27,143 nucleotides of DNA from Pseudomonadota bacterium (GCA_023418705.1 JAEZYZ010000368.1:1-27143), one strand, 5' to 3'. Numbered from the stretch's first letter, positions 1 through 7,355 are shown. The notes: a model not told the origin generated them from the letters alone. Numbers and translations: made by a program.

Positions 1-50
1 GGGGCGCCCGCGGGCCCCCCCCGCCGAAGCTCGGATTCGGGCGGGATCGG

Positions 51-1094
51 GTGTATCGTCCGCCCATGGCTTCCAATGGGGAGCGGCACCGGACGTGGCT
101 CGCGCGCGCCCAACAGACGTTCGTCGCGACCGGCGCTCCGGTCTTCGGCAGCGCGCTGCTGACGAACGTGCGGCGGCAGGCGCTCGAGGAAACGCTGGGG
201 CGCTTCGCGACCCAGGCCGAGCCGCTGGCGGAGCGGTTCCTCTGGGATCCCGAGGCAGCGCGGCCGGAGCTTCAGGCGCTGGCGGACCGCGCGCTCACGC
301 AGATGCGGGCGGCGGTCACGCTTCGGGCCGGTGAGCGGGGCCTGGCCCGCGCCGCCGCGGCCCGCATGGACTCCTGGTGGCGAGCCACCGAAGGGCACGA
401 GCACATCGACGACGAGCGGCTGGCGGCTCACGTGCGGGTGCGCATCTTGTCGCACCTGGATCGCATGAACGCCTTCTTCGACAGCTACCGCGCGTTCTTC
501 CGAAATCTGCTGCCGCTGTGCCGCAGCGAGGGCCCGACGACCGTGTTGGACCTGGCCGCCGGGCACGGCGGCTTCGCGCTCGCGGCGGCCGAGCTCGCGG
601 CGCAAAGTGGACGGCAGCTCGCGATCACGGCGAGCGACATCAAGCCCGAGTACGTGGAGCTGGCGCGCGCCAGCGCCGAGCTCCGAGGGCTCTCGAACGT
701 CACCTTTGCGGTCCAGAACGCGCTCGACCTGACGACGATCGCCCCGGGCCGCTATGACGTCATCACCTGCACCCAGTCGCTCCACCACTTTTCGGCGGGT
801 CAGGTCGCGGTCATGTTCGCAGAGGCTTGCAGGGTGGCCGGGCGCGGGGTGCTGTTCATCGATGGCGCCCGCGGCGCGCTGAACGCGGCGGGCGTCGCGG
901 GGCTGAGCCTGCTGTTGTTCAGGGATCGGGAGCTCAGCCACGACGCGCTGGTGTCCTTTCGCCGCTTCTTCGTGCCGGAGGAGCTGGAGCTGCTCGCGCG
1001 CATCGGTCCTTGGGGCAGCACGGCGCGCGCGTTCTGGTCGCCGCCCGGCCACTGCGTGCTCGCCGCCGACAAGCCAGCGCGGGCGGCGTCATGA
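51..1094 (+). CDS. Class I SAM-dependent methyltransferase
   Basis: This is a 347-aa protein whose C-terminal half is a class I SAM-dependent methyltransferase fold. Motif I is VLDLAAGHGGFA at about residues 165-176. An acidic residue that would contact the SAM ribose lies in SDIKPE (about 195-200), and a motif IV-like DVITCTQSLHHF is at about 236-247. The N-terminal ~150 residues are helical and Arg/Ala-rich, with no domain I recognise; the substrate is unknown. The start is the GTG at 51; an ATG at 66 is equally possible, and neither has a strong ribosome-binding site. The stop overlaps the next start as ATGA at 1091-1094, so it is probably translationally coupled to the lipoprotein gene downstream. 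The family is secure; the specific substrate is not. Confidence 0.82.
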   Translation: MYRPPMASNGERHRTWLARAQQTFVATGAPVFGSALLTNVRRQALEETLGRFATQAEPLAERFLWDPEAARPELQALADRALTQMRAAVTLRAGERGLARAAAARMDSWWRATEGHEHIDDERLAAHVRVRILSHLDRMNAFFDSYRAFFRNLLPLCRSEGPTTVLDLAAGHGGFALAAAELAAQSGRQLAITASDIKPEYVELARASAELRGLSNVTFAVQNALDLTTIAPGRYDVITCTQSLHHFSAGQVAVMFAEACRVAGRGVLFIDGARGALNAAGVAGLSLLLFRDRELSHDALVSFRRFFVPEELELLARIGPWGSTARAFWSPPGHCVLAADKPARAAS

Positions 1095-1705
1095 GCCGCG
1101 CGCTGTCGCTGGTCCTGCTCGGGTGTTCGAGCGTGATCGGCTGCCGAGAGAAGCCACCCACCGGGCAGGCCACGACGTCGGTCTCGAGCGCGCCAGCGGC
1201 TCCCGTCGCCAGCGCCCCGGCAGGCCGCGACGCTCCGTCCCCGAGCGCGCCGCACGCCCCGCCGTTCGAGGGCACGACGGGCACCACCGACGCCCTCGAT
1301 CCCGGGGCCATGGGGGTCGCCGTGCTCACCGCGGTGCGCAGCGCGCGCCACGACGACTTCGACCGCGTGGTGTTCGAGTTCGCCGGCAGCGATCGGCCGG
1401 GCTACCACGTCGAGTATGTCGACTACCCGGTGCGCCGCTGCGGATCGGGCGACCCGACCGAGATCGCGGGGGAAGGTTTTCTGCAAGTGCGCCTGACGCC
1501 AGCGGCCGCTCACACCGAAGCCGGCGCGCCCACGATCACCCAGCGCGAGCGCCACCCGGCCCTGCCGCTCTTGCGGGAGCTCGAGCTCACCTGCGACTTT
1601 GAAGCGATCGTGACCTGGGTGCTGGGACTTCGGGCGCCGAACGGATACCGGGTGCTCGAGTTGTCATCGCCGCCCAGGTTGGTAGTGGACGTGAGGCATC
1701 AATGA
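1091..1705 (+). CDS. Lipoprotein with AMIN-like domain
   Basis: This is a 204-aa predicted lipoprotein. A short hydrophobic N-terminus (MSRALSLVLLGC) gives lipobox candidates at Cys12 (VLLGC) and Cys18 (SVIGC). A Pro/Ala/Ser-rich linker of about 45 residues follows. The globular part from about residue 75 resembles the AMIN-like domain found in actinobacterial and other secreted proteins, with DDFDRVVFEFAG and PGYHVEYVD near residues 88-111 and a closing beta strand RLVVDV. By analogy with AMIN domains it could localise the protein to the envelope or bind cell-wall polymer, but that is inference. The start ATG at 1091 overlaps the methyltransferase stop, and the TGA stop overlaps the HIT gene start (ATGA at 1702-1705), so the three genes look like one operon. 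Confidence 0.75.
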   Translation: MSRALSLVLLGCSSVIGCREKPPTGQATTSVSSAPAAPVASAPAGRDAPSPSAPHAPPFEGTTGTTDALDPGAMGVAVLTAVRSARHDDFDRVVFEFAGSDRPGYHVEYVDYPVRRCGSGDPTEIAGEGFLQVRLTPAAAHTEAGAPTITQRERHPALPLLRELELTCDFEAIVTWVLGLRAPNGYRVLELSSPPRLVVDVRHQ

Positions 1706-2112
1706 CGATTTTCACCAAGATCCTGAACCGCGAAATCCCTTGTCACGAGATCTACGAAGACGACCGCGTCTTTTCGTTTCTCGACATTCAGCCGCTCAGC
1801 CCCGGCCACACGCTGGTCATCCCCAAAGAGCCGGCGGTCACCCTGGATGCCCTCTCCGACGAGTCCGCGGCGGCGCTCGGGCGCGCCCTGCCGCGCATTT
1901 GCCGCGCGGTCATGCGGGCCACGGGCTGTCACGCCTACAACGTCCTGCAAAACAACGGGCCGGCGGCGCATCAGGCCGTGATGCACGTGCACTTCCACAT
2001 CATTCCCAAGCCGAGCGAAGCGCAAGGGCTCGGTGTCGGCTGGCCAGCGGGCAAGCTCGACGCAGCGGCCGGAGCCGCGCTGGCCGAAAAAATCCGCTCG
2101 GCGCTGACCTAA
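1702..2112 (+). CDS. HIT family (histidine triad) hydrolase
   Basis: This 136-aa protein has the usual length and order of a HIT-family nucleotide hydrolase. It opens with TIFTKILNREIPCHEIYEDD, continues with the nucleotide-binding stretch FLDIQPLSPGHTLVIPK (about 27-42), and contains the histidine triad HVHFH at residues 95-99 followed by IIPK. The middle His of the triad is the expected nucleophile. Members hydrolyse adenosine phosphoramidates or similar nucleotides in the cytoplasm; the exact substrate cannot be read from sequence. The ATG at 1702 overlaps the upstream lipoprotein stop by four bases, so its translation is probably coupled. The gene is intact. Confidence 0.95.
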   Translation: MTIFTKILNREIPCHEIYEDDRVFSFLDIQPLSPGHTLVIPKEPAVTLDALSDESAAALGRALPRICRAVMRATGCHAYNVLQNNGPAAHQAVMHVHFHIIPKPSEAQGLGVGWPAGKLDAAAGAALAEKIRSALT

Positions 2113-2114
2113 TC

Positions 2115-2139
2115 GCAACCAGGTTGCAGGTGCGCCTGC
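2115..2139. repeat. Two overlapping small inverted repeats in the leader of the ZIP/permease gene
   Basis: GCAACC-A-GGTTGC (2115-2127) is a perfect 6-bp inverted repeat with a one-base centre, beginning 2 bases after the HIT stop codon. It overlaps GCAGG-TGCG-CCTGC (2126-2139), another perfect inverted repeat. There is no T-run after either, so a rho-independent terminator is not supported. The first repeat could be an operator for a dimeric regulator, and the second an RNA hairpin in the leader of the downstream transporter gene. Function is inferred from position only. Confidence 0.35.
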
Positions 2140-2187
2140 CTTACTTTAGGTTTCGCGGCCCCGCCGCCGAGCTCGGGGTCGCGCTCC

Positions 2188-2220
2188 ATGATCCCCCCCC
2201 TCCCCCCCCGCCGCACCTGA
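2188..2220 (+). other. Possible upstream mini-ORF with two C8 tracts
   Basis: An ATG at 2188 opens a ten-codon reading frame (MIPPLPPRRT) that stops with TGA at 2218-2220, six bases before the GTG start of the ZIP/permease gene and in the same frame. It runs through two C8 homopolymer tracts (2193-2200 and 2202-2209) separated by a single T. The Pro-Pro pairs would be slow to translate, so coupling or attenuation is conceivable. There is no strong ribosome-binding site before the ATG, and the run may simply be low-complexity leader sequence. Confidence 0.25.
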
Positions 2221-2226
2221 GGCAGC

Positions 2227-3918
2227 GTGCTGCTGCCGATCATCGTCTCCGTCGCGGCGGTCGCGCTCGGCGCGGCTCTGGCCCTATGGCCCGCCAGCGA
2301 CCGGGCGCTGGGGCCGATCCGCACCTTCGCGCTGATCGCCTCGCTGGTGGTGGTGATCACCCACCTGGTGCCCGACGCGGCCGAGGTGCTGGGGTTTTGG
2401 GTGTTGCCCTTGTTCGCCGCCGGGCTCGCGCTGCCGCCCGCGGCGGAGCTGGCGGCCCGAGGGCTATTTCGGTCGCTGGCAGGCGCTCAGGTGGGGCTCG
2501 AGATCACCTACGTCGGCCTCCTGGTGCACAGCGTCGGCGATGGGGTCGCCCTCGGCACCTACGGAGGAGCGCTGTCCGGCGAGCAGGAGCACGCCGACGT
2601 GTTGATCGCGCTGGCGGCGCACACCGTACCGGTGACCGCGGTGGTGGTGCTGGCGTACGGCGCCGTGATCGGCCGCGCGGCGGCGCTCGGCCGCGCCTTT
2701 GGCCTGGCGCTGGCCACGGTGGCCGGCGTCCTCGTCTCGGGGCTCATCCGCCCGGATCTCACCGAGTCGTTCAGCGCCGTGGTGGCGGGGGCCGTGGCGG
2801 GTCTGCTGTTGCACGTCGTGGTGCATGATCCTGGCGCCGACGCGCCGCGCGATCGGCTCGGGCGCCTGCTGGACGTCGCGGCGGCCGCAGCTGGGATCGC
2901 TCTCAGCGCCATTGGGCACGGCCACCACGGCCCGGCGGGCGGCGGCGTCGGCACCGAGCTGTTCGCGCTGGCCCTTCGCGTGGCACCGGCCGTCGTGGCG
3001 GGCGCGGCCGCCGCCGTGGGGCTGTCGTTCGCCTTGCGGCGCTTGGGCGGCGCCCCCTACTCGGAGCTATCGCTGCGCGCAGCCGGGCAGCCGCTGGCGG
3101 TCGCCGAAGCGCTCGAACGGCGCGGGGTGGCGCCGGGTTGGGTGCTCGGATTCTTGGCAGCCGGCGCCCAGCTCGGCGTCGAGTCGCTCGTCGCCACCGT
3201 CATCTTGTTCGGCTGGCGCTTCGCGATCGTGCGCGCGCTCGCAGCGGCGGCGATCGGGCTCGCCGTCGCCCTGCTCTGCGGACCGCTAGCGCAGCGCCCG
3301 CAGGACGAAGCCCGTCCGGCGGCGCCGCCCACCACCCCGTCGCCGGCGCCCCAGGACCTGGTCCGAGTGATTCAGACGCAGGGACCGTGGCTCGTGGTCG
3401 GCCTCGCGGTGGCGGCGCTGCTGCAGGCGACCCTCGACGACGTGTCCGGGGCCGCGACCTTGGGGACGTTCGGGCGACTGCTCGCGACCACCGCCATCGC
3501 GCTCCCCGTCTACTTTTCGAGCCTCGCCGCGCTGCCGATCATCGGCGTCCTGCTGGCCAAAGGCTTCTCTCCATCGCTCGCGCTCTGCGCGCTCCTGCTC
3601 GCCACCGGGCCCCACCTGGGCGCGGCGGTTCACGGCGCCCGGCGCCACGGCCGCGCGGCGACGCTGCTGATGCTCGGCGTCACGGTTGGCGTCGCGTGGG
3701 GGTTCGCGCTGCTGTCGACGGGCTGGCTGCACGCGGAGCTGCCGCGCCCCGCCGAGCTCACGGCCGCGAACGGGGCGGCCACGCTGCTCGTGGCGCTGCT
3801 CCTGCTCGGCGCGCTGTATCGCTCCGGCGTGCGCCAGTGGTTGTCGGACGCGATCGTGGTCGGGCTGCGCCCCCCCGCTGCCAGCGGGCGCTCAGCGCCG
3901 CCTCACCCAGGCCACTAG
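2227..3918 (+). CDS. Fused ZIP-like / ArsP (DUF318)-like membrane transporter
   Basis: This is a 563-aa, highly hydrophobic protein. Residues 1-~200 resemble a ZIP metal transporter: HLVPD (46-50), HSVGDG (101-106) and HTVP (132-135) match, in order, the His-bearing HxxPE-like motifs of ZIP transmembrane helices, with Asp replacing the usual Glu in the second. A linker with GHGHH follows (about 234-238). Residues ~250-550 look like the ArsP/YraQ (DUF318) permease family, with GFLAAGAQLGVESL (about 308) and, after a Pro-rich loop, PVYFSSLAALPIIGVLLAKGFSPSLAL (near 425-451). The fusion is one open frame without a break. The start is GTG 2227, preceded by TGAGG at 2218-2222. The gene converges on and overlaps the znuB end by 27 bp. 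A metal transport role is likely; the ion and direction are unknown. Confidence 0.72.
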   Translation: MLLPIIVSVAAVALGAALALWPASDRALGPIRTFALIASLVVVITHLVPDAAEVLGFWVLPLFAAGLALPPAAELAARGLFRSLAGAQVGLEITYVGLLVHSVGDGVALGTYGGALSGEQEHADVLIALAAHTVPVTAVVVLAYGAVIGRAAALGRAFGLALATVAGVLVSGLIRPDLTESFSAVVAGAVAGLLLHVVVHDPGADAPRDRLGRLLDVAAAAAGIALSAIGHGHHGPAGGGVGTELFALALRVAPAVVAGAAAAVGLSFALRRLGGAPYSELSLRAAGQPLAVAEALERRGVAPGWVLGFLAAGAQLGVESLVATVILFGWRFAIVRALAAAAIGLAVALLCGPLAQRPQDEARPAAPPTTPSPAPQDLVRVIQTQGPWLVVGLAVAALLQATLDDVSGAATLGTFGRLLATTAIALPVYFSSLAALPIIGVLLAKGFSPSLALCALLLATGPHLGAAVHGARRHGRAATLLMLGVTVGVAWGFALLSTGWLHAELPRPAELTAANGAATLLVALLLLGALYRSGVRQWLSDAIVVGLRPPAASGRSAPPHPGH

Positions 3919-4929
3919 CAGGCACACCGCGAACACCGCTGCGCACAGCGCCGCCTGCGATGCGCCCACCGGAAACTCGTAGCGGAACGCGAACAGGTAG
4001 CCGAGCCCGCCCACGGCGCCGCCGAGCACCCCTGACAGGAGCAGCGCCGGTTTCATGCCCTCGACCAGCGACAGCGCCGCCATCCCGGGCAACACGGCCA
4101 GCGCGAACACCGGCAGCGACCCCAGCGCCCGCGTCGACACCGCGACCATCAGCGCCAGCACGCACCAAAACACCAGCGAGATCGTCAGCACGGGGAGCCC
4201 CTGCACGCGCGCGCCCTCGGGATCGAAGCCGACGAAGGTCAACCCCCGGTGCCCGACCCCGATCAGCACGACGGACAACACCGCGGCGCTCGCCACCAAC
4301 CAAAGGTCGAGCGGGCGCACGAGCACCGCCGTCCCGAACAGGATCGCCGCCACGTCGTGCGACTCGGCCGCGATCCGATCCCCGACCAGCAAGGCCCCAG
4401 CCGACGACGCGAGGAACGCGAACCCCAACAGGCCCTCGCGCGGCACACGCAAGCGCGCGGCAGGCAGGGCCAGGGAGCTGCTCGCCACCAGCGCGAGCAA
4501 CAGCGCCCCCGCGAGCGGCGCCGCCGCGCTCGCGCTGCCCGCGATCAAAAAGGCCAGCGCGACCCCCAGGCCCGCGGCCTGGCTGATCGCGGCCGTCACG
4601 AAGACGGCCCGCCGCAGCACCACGAACACGCCGAGCATGCCCAGCGCCACGCCCGCGAGCACCGCGCACAGCACCGGGTCGCGGTAGATGCCGAGCTCCC
4701 AGCCGGTCACGAACTCCTCGAAGGTCGGCGCGTGGTGCGGCCGGTGCTCGGCGTGCAGCTCCGAATGGCGCGGGAGCTCGCCATGGGGATGGGGATCGGC
4801 CGTCCGCTGGGACGTGGTCGGCCGCGCCCCTTCGGTCTCCAGCCGCAAGTCGTCCAGAGAGAGCCCCTCGGGCAGGGGGGCGTCCGAGGGCTCGGCCGCG
4901 CTCGGGCCGGGGGGCGGCGCTACATCCAT
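3892..4929 (-). CDS. znuB: Zinc ABC transporter permease, ZnuB-like, with His-rich N-terminus
   Basis: This is a 345-aa ABC-3 family permease, the membrane subunit of a zinc (or manganese) importer. From about residue 85 the protein has the family's multiple membrane spans, beginning DPVLCAVLAGVALGMLGVFVVLRR and AISQAAGLGVALAFL. The N-terminal ~80 residues are an unusual soluble extension. It contains seven His between residues 47 and 66 (PHPHGELPRHSELHAEHRPHH), a plausible metal-binding stretch. I chose the ATG at 4929 because it overlaps the znuC end by 10 bases, typical of coupled ABC genes; longer in-frame extensions exist but would read into znuC. It is the last gene of the zur-znuA-znuC-znuB series. 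Zinc is favoured over manganese because of the ZnuA ligands and the Fur/Zur-type neighbour. Confidence 0.88.
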   Translation of the reverse strand: MDVAPPPGPSAAEPSDAPLPEGLSLDDLRLETEGARPTTSQRTADPHPHGELPRHSELHAEHRPHHAPTFEEFVTGWELGIYRDPVLCAVLAGVALGMLGVFVVLRRAVFVTAAISQAAGLGVALAFLIAGSASAAAPLAGALLLALVASSSLALPAARLRVPREGLLGFAFLASSAGALLVGDRIAAESHDVAAILFGTAVLVRPLDLWLVASAAVLSVVLIGVGHRGLTFVGFDPEGARVQGLPVLTISLVFWCVLALMVAVSTRALGSLPVFALAVLPGMAALSLVEGMKPALLLSGVLGGAVGGLGYLFAFRYEFPVGASQAALCAAVFAVCLLVAWVRRR

Positions 4930-5651
4930 CCAGCCTCCCCGCTGGCGCGCATCGCGCCGAGCACCTCCGCCGGGCTGCCGCTCTCGGCTCTGGGCCCGTC
5001 CCGATCCACCCACAGCACGCGATCGGCGAGCTCCTCGGCCAGCCCAAGGTAGTGGCTGACCACGACCAGGCACAAACCGCGGCGTTCACAGAGCCGTCGC
5101 AGCAGGCCGAGCCCCTCGCGCTGCGCCCGCTGATCCATGGCCGACGTCGGCTCGTCGAGAAAACCGATTTGTGCCTCGGATGCCAACAAGCGCGCGAACA
5201 GGACCCGCTGCTTCTGACCTTCGGAGAGCTTGCGAAACGGCTTCGGGCCGACCCCCTCCAGCTGCACCTCGGCGAGCGCGGCGTCGGCGGCCGCGCCCCA
5301 CCCTCGTCCCGCCAAGATCCCGCGAGCGCCGCGCGCGCAGCCCATCATCACGACGTCCCGCGCCCGCAGCGGATACAAGTCGTCCACCGTGGTCCGCTGG
5401 GGCAAGTAGCTGACCCGCACGCCCGGACGGCGCACCACCTCACCGGCCACGGGACGCAGCATGCCGAGCAGCGTGCGCAGGAGCGTCGTCTTGCCAGAGC
5501 CGTTTTTCCCGATCACCGCCCAGAGCTGCCCCGGGCACAGCTCGAGGTTCAGCGGCGGCAGCAAGCCGTGCCCGGCATGGCCGACCACGAGCTCGCGGCA
5601 CGACATCAACCACGCTGCCTCGTCGCTCATCGTCGCGAACGGCTCTAGCAT
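4920..5651 (-). CDS. znuC: Zinc ABC transporter ATP-binding protein, ZnuC-like
   Basis: This 243-aa ABC ATPase powers import by the adjacent permease. Visible motifs are Walker A GKNGSGKTT (48-56), Q-loop YLPQ (Gln85), the signature LSEGQ (142-146, in place of LSGGQ), Walker B IGFLDEPTSAMD (162-173) and the switch His in VVSHY (His200). Length and motif spacing are normal for metal-uptake ATPases. The start is ATG 5651; in-frame ATGs at 5630 and 5606 are alternatives. The gene lies 42 bp after znuA, with a hairpin in that gap, and overlaps znuB by 10 bp. The family is certain; the zinc assignment rests on context. Confidence 0.92.
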   Translation of the reverse strand: MLEPFATMSDEAAWLMSCRELVVGHAGHGLLPPLNLELCPGQLWAVIGKNGSGKTTLLRTLLGMLRPVAGEVVRRPGVRVSYLPQRTTVDDLYPLRARDVVMMGCARGARGILAGRGWGAAADAALAEVQLEGVGPKPFRKLSEGQKQRVLFARLLASEAQIGFLDEPTSAMDQRAQREGLGLLRRLCERRGLCLVVVSHYLGLAEELADRVLWVDRDGPRAESGSPAEVLGAMRASGEAGWM

Positions 5652-5652
5652 G

Positions 5653-5687
5653 GCGCCGGCCGGGCTCTAAAACCAAGTTGCCGGCGC
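5653..5687 (-). repeat. Inverted repeat between znuA and znuC
   Basis: GCGCCGGC (5653-5660) and GCCGGCGC (5680-5687) form perfect 8-bp arms around a 19-base loop. The repeat lies in the short gap after the znuA stop (5694) and just before the znuC start (5651). There is no T-run. In operons for ABC importers such a hairpin often protects the upstream binding-protein mRNA or reduces transcription into the permease genes. That role is inferred here from position. Confidence 0.45.
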
Positions 5688-5693
5688 GGCCGC

Positions 5694-6599
5694 TCAGCGT
5701 TCGAGGCCGGCGAGCAGCTGCTCGACCACCCGGTTCATGTACCCCACGTAGGACTCGCCTTTCGCGGCGTCTGGTGCGCCCGGCAGCTTCACCAACGCCG
5801 CCCCTGCTTTCTGAGCGATGAGCTTCGACGTCGTGTCTGGAAACCAGGGCTCCTGCAGCAAGACGGGGACCCGCTCCCGCTTCATCGTCTCGATCACCTG
5901 CGCGACGTGACGCGGATTCGGCGGGATCCCGGGGCGCGGCTCCACGTGCGCGATCACCGAAAATTTCAGCCAATCCGACAGGTAGTCGAAGGACTGGTGG
6001 TAGGCGACCAGCTTTTTACCTTTGAGCTTCTTTGCCTTGGCCTCCCAATGCGCTCGCCATTTGGTGATGCGCTGCGCGCTCTGTTCGCCGCGCTCCCGGT
6101 AGGCCGGAGCGCGCTCGGGATCCCGTTGACCCATCCGCTCGGCGATGGCCTTCACGACGGGCACCGCTCGCCGAGGATCGAGCAAGTAGTGCGGACTGCC
6201 GCGGGGGTGCACGTCGCCCTGGGACCGGTCGCGAGCTGCGGGGATCGCCAGCGGCGTGATCGCGCGCGAAGCGTCGAGGTAGCCCGCTCGCCCCGGCAAG
6301 ATCTGCGGGTTCCTGGCGCCGGTCACCAACTTCGGCAGCCAGCCGACTTCGAGATCCAAGCCGGTGACGATCAGCAGGTCAGCCTTGGCGAGCTCGAGCG
6401 CGAGGCTCGGTCGGGGGTCGACCCAGTGAGGATCTTGGCCTGGCGATGCCAGCGCCGTGACCGCGACGTCTCCCCCACCGATCTCTTTGACCAGGGCCGC
6501 GAGGTCGGCCGTCGTGGTCACCACGCGCAGCGCCGCTCGGGCGCTCGCCGGCGCGAGCGTCGCCAAGAGCGCCATCGCCAGCAACAGCAGTCGTCGCAT
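5694..6599 (-). CDS. znuA: Zinc ABC transporter substrate-binding protein, ZnuA-like
   Basis: This is a 301-aa cluster A-I (cluster 9) metal-binding protein, exported to the periplasm. The N-terminus from the chosen ATG (6599) is a clean signal peptide, MRRLLLLAMALLATLAPASARA, with cleavage expected near residue 22. Expected metal ligands are His58 (DPHW), His137 (SPHYLLDP), His201 (AYHQSFDY) and Asp255 (PWFPDTT). His rather than Glu at the third position favours zinc over manganese. The loop between residues 122 and 137 (GDVHPRGSPH) is short and lacks the long His-rich insertion seen in many ZnuA proteins; a His cluster is instead on ZnuB. GAGG six bases before ATG 6599 supports that start, though ATGs at 6611 and 6641 are in frame. 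It lies 161 bp downstream of zur on the same strand. Confidence 0.9.
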   Translation of the reverse strand: MRRLLLLAMALLATLAPASARAALRVVTTTADLAALVKEIGGGDVAVTALASPGQDPHWVDPRPSLALELAKADLLIVTGLDLEVGWLPKLVTGARNPQILPGRAGYLDASRAITPLAIPAARDRSQGDVHPRGSPHYLLDPRRAVPVVKAIAERMGQRDPERAPAYRERGEQSAQRITKWRAHWEAKAKKLKGKKLVAYHQSFDYLSDWLKFSVIAHVEPRPGIPPNPRHVAQVIETMKRERVPVLLQEPWFPDTTSKLIAQKAGAALVKLPGAPDAAKGESYVGYMNRVVEQLLAGLER

Positions 6600-6760
6600 C
6601 CCGTGCCTCATCGTTTTCGTCGCCGCGGCGCTCCATAGCACCGGAGCCGCACCTTTGCCGACATCAAATCGCCGCGCGCGGGCCCTGCGGCCGGACGAGC
6701 AGCGCTTCTTTGGACGCGATCGGCGGGCTCGCTATTCGACACGCGCACGCGAGACGCCGT

Positions 6761-7195
6761 TCAGAGGCAGGCGTCACACAGACCGCGCACCTGCACGGCG
6801 ATGCCCTTGCGGCGCAGAGCCCGCGGCCCCCCGCGCACCGGACGCACCGAGACGGCGCTCTCCGGCAGGCACGCTACCGTGCCGCAACCGCCGCAGATGA
6901 AGTGCGGATGCTCTTCCCGCGAGTGCTCTGCCGTGTCCGCCACGATCTCGAACCGCCAGATGTGATCTCCCATGTCCGTGCGCCGGAGCAACCCGGCCTC
7001 GGTGAGATCCATCAGGTTGCGGTAGACGGTGGCACGGTCGAACCCGCTGCCTTCCAGCGCCTCGGCGACATCGCCATGGGACAGCGGAGCCCGAGCCGCG
7101 AGCAAGTGCCGCAAGACCGCGACCCGAGGCAACGTGGCGCGCAACCCAGCCTCACGAAGCCGGTCCTGCATCTGTTGGACGGAGCTCGCCTTCAC
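6761..7195 (-). CDS. zur: Fur-family zinc uptake regulator, Zur-like
   Basis: This 144-aa Fur-superfamily repressor has an N-terminal winged helix with the recognition helix RATVYRNL (54-61) and a C-terminal metal-binding dimer domain. His96 and His98 (HPHF) begin the regulatory site. Two CxxC pairs, C101-C104 (CGGC) and C140-C143 (CDAC), would hold the structural zinc. The Zur assignment rather than Fur or PerR comes from the location directly upstream of znuACB and is therefore contextual. The start is GTG 7195, with no Shine-Dalgarno sequence. A candidate promoter places the transcription start at or next to the GTG, so the message may be leaderless. Zur with zinc normally represses zinc uptake genes, including possibly its own operon. 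Confidence 0.88.
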   Translation of the reverse strand: MKASSVQQMQDRLREAGLRATLPRVAVLRHLLAARAPLSHGDVAEALEGSGFDRATVYRNLMDLTEAGLLRRTDMGDHIWRFEIVADTAEHSREEHPHFICGGCGTVACLPESAVSVRPVRGGPRALRRKGIAVQVRGLCDACL

Positions 7196-7201
7196 CTATG
7201 T

Positions 7202-7230
7202 AATCTAGTGCATGAGCTGTTGTCGGGCAA
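7202..7230 (-). promoter_or_regulatory. Candidate zur promoter
   Basis: Read on the minus strand, TTGCCC (7225-7230) and TAGATT (7202-7207) sit 17 bases apart, matching the sigma70 -35 and -10 hexamers at four of six positions each. Initiation about seven bases after the -10 would fall at the GTG of zur (7195), consistent with the absence of a Shine-Dalgarno sequence. On the plus strand, ATGTAATC (7198-7205) covers the -10 and resembles a half-site seen at 7356-7363, so it may be part of an operator. This is prediction by eye only. Confidence 0.35.
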
Positions 7231-7355
7231 CCTTGGGGCACCGGAGCGTTTGCCAGCCAGACGTCCCGAATGCGGCCTGCTCACCCGCGCTCGATCCGCC
7301 CCGAATTCGTCGGGATCTCCGCTGTGCTGCGCATCGGTGATCGAGGCCGATAGGC

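Noticed and set aside
3138..4586. Long plus-strand frame of 482 residues across the transporter and znuB
   Set aside because: The translation is Arg/Pro/Ala-rich low-complexity sequence typical of an off-frame in GC-rich DNA, while the overlapping frames carry clear membrane-protein signatures.
5660..5684. Segment reading GTTTTAGAGC on the minus strand, like a Cas9 repeat
   Set aside because: It is a single ten-base match in the loop of a hairpin between znuA and znuC. There are no repeats, spacers or cas genes, so it is coincidence.
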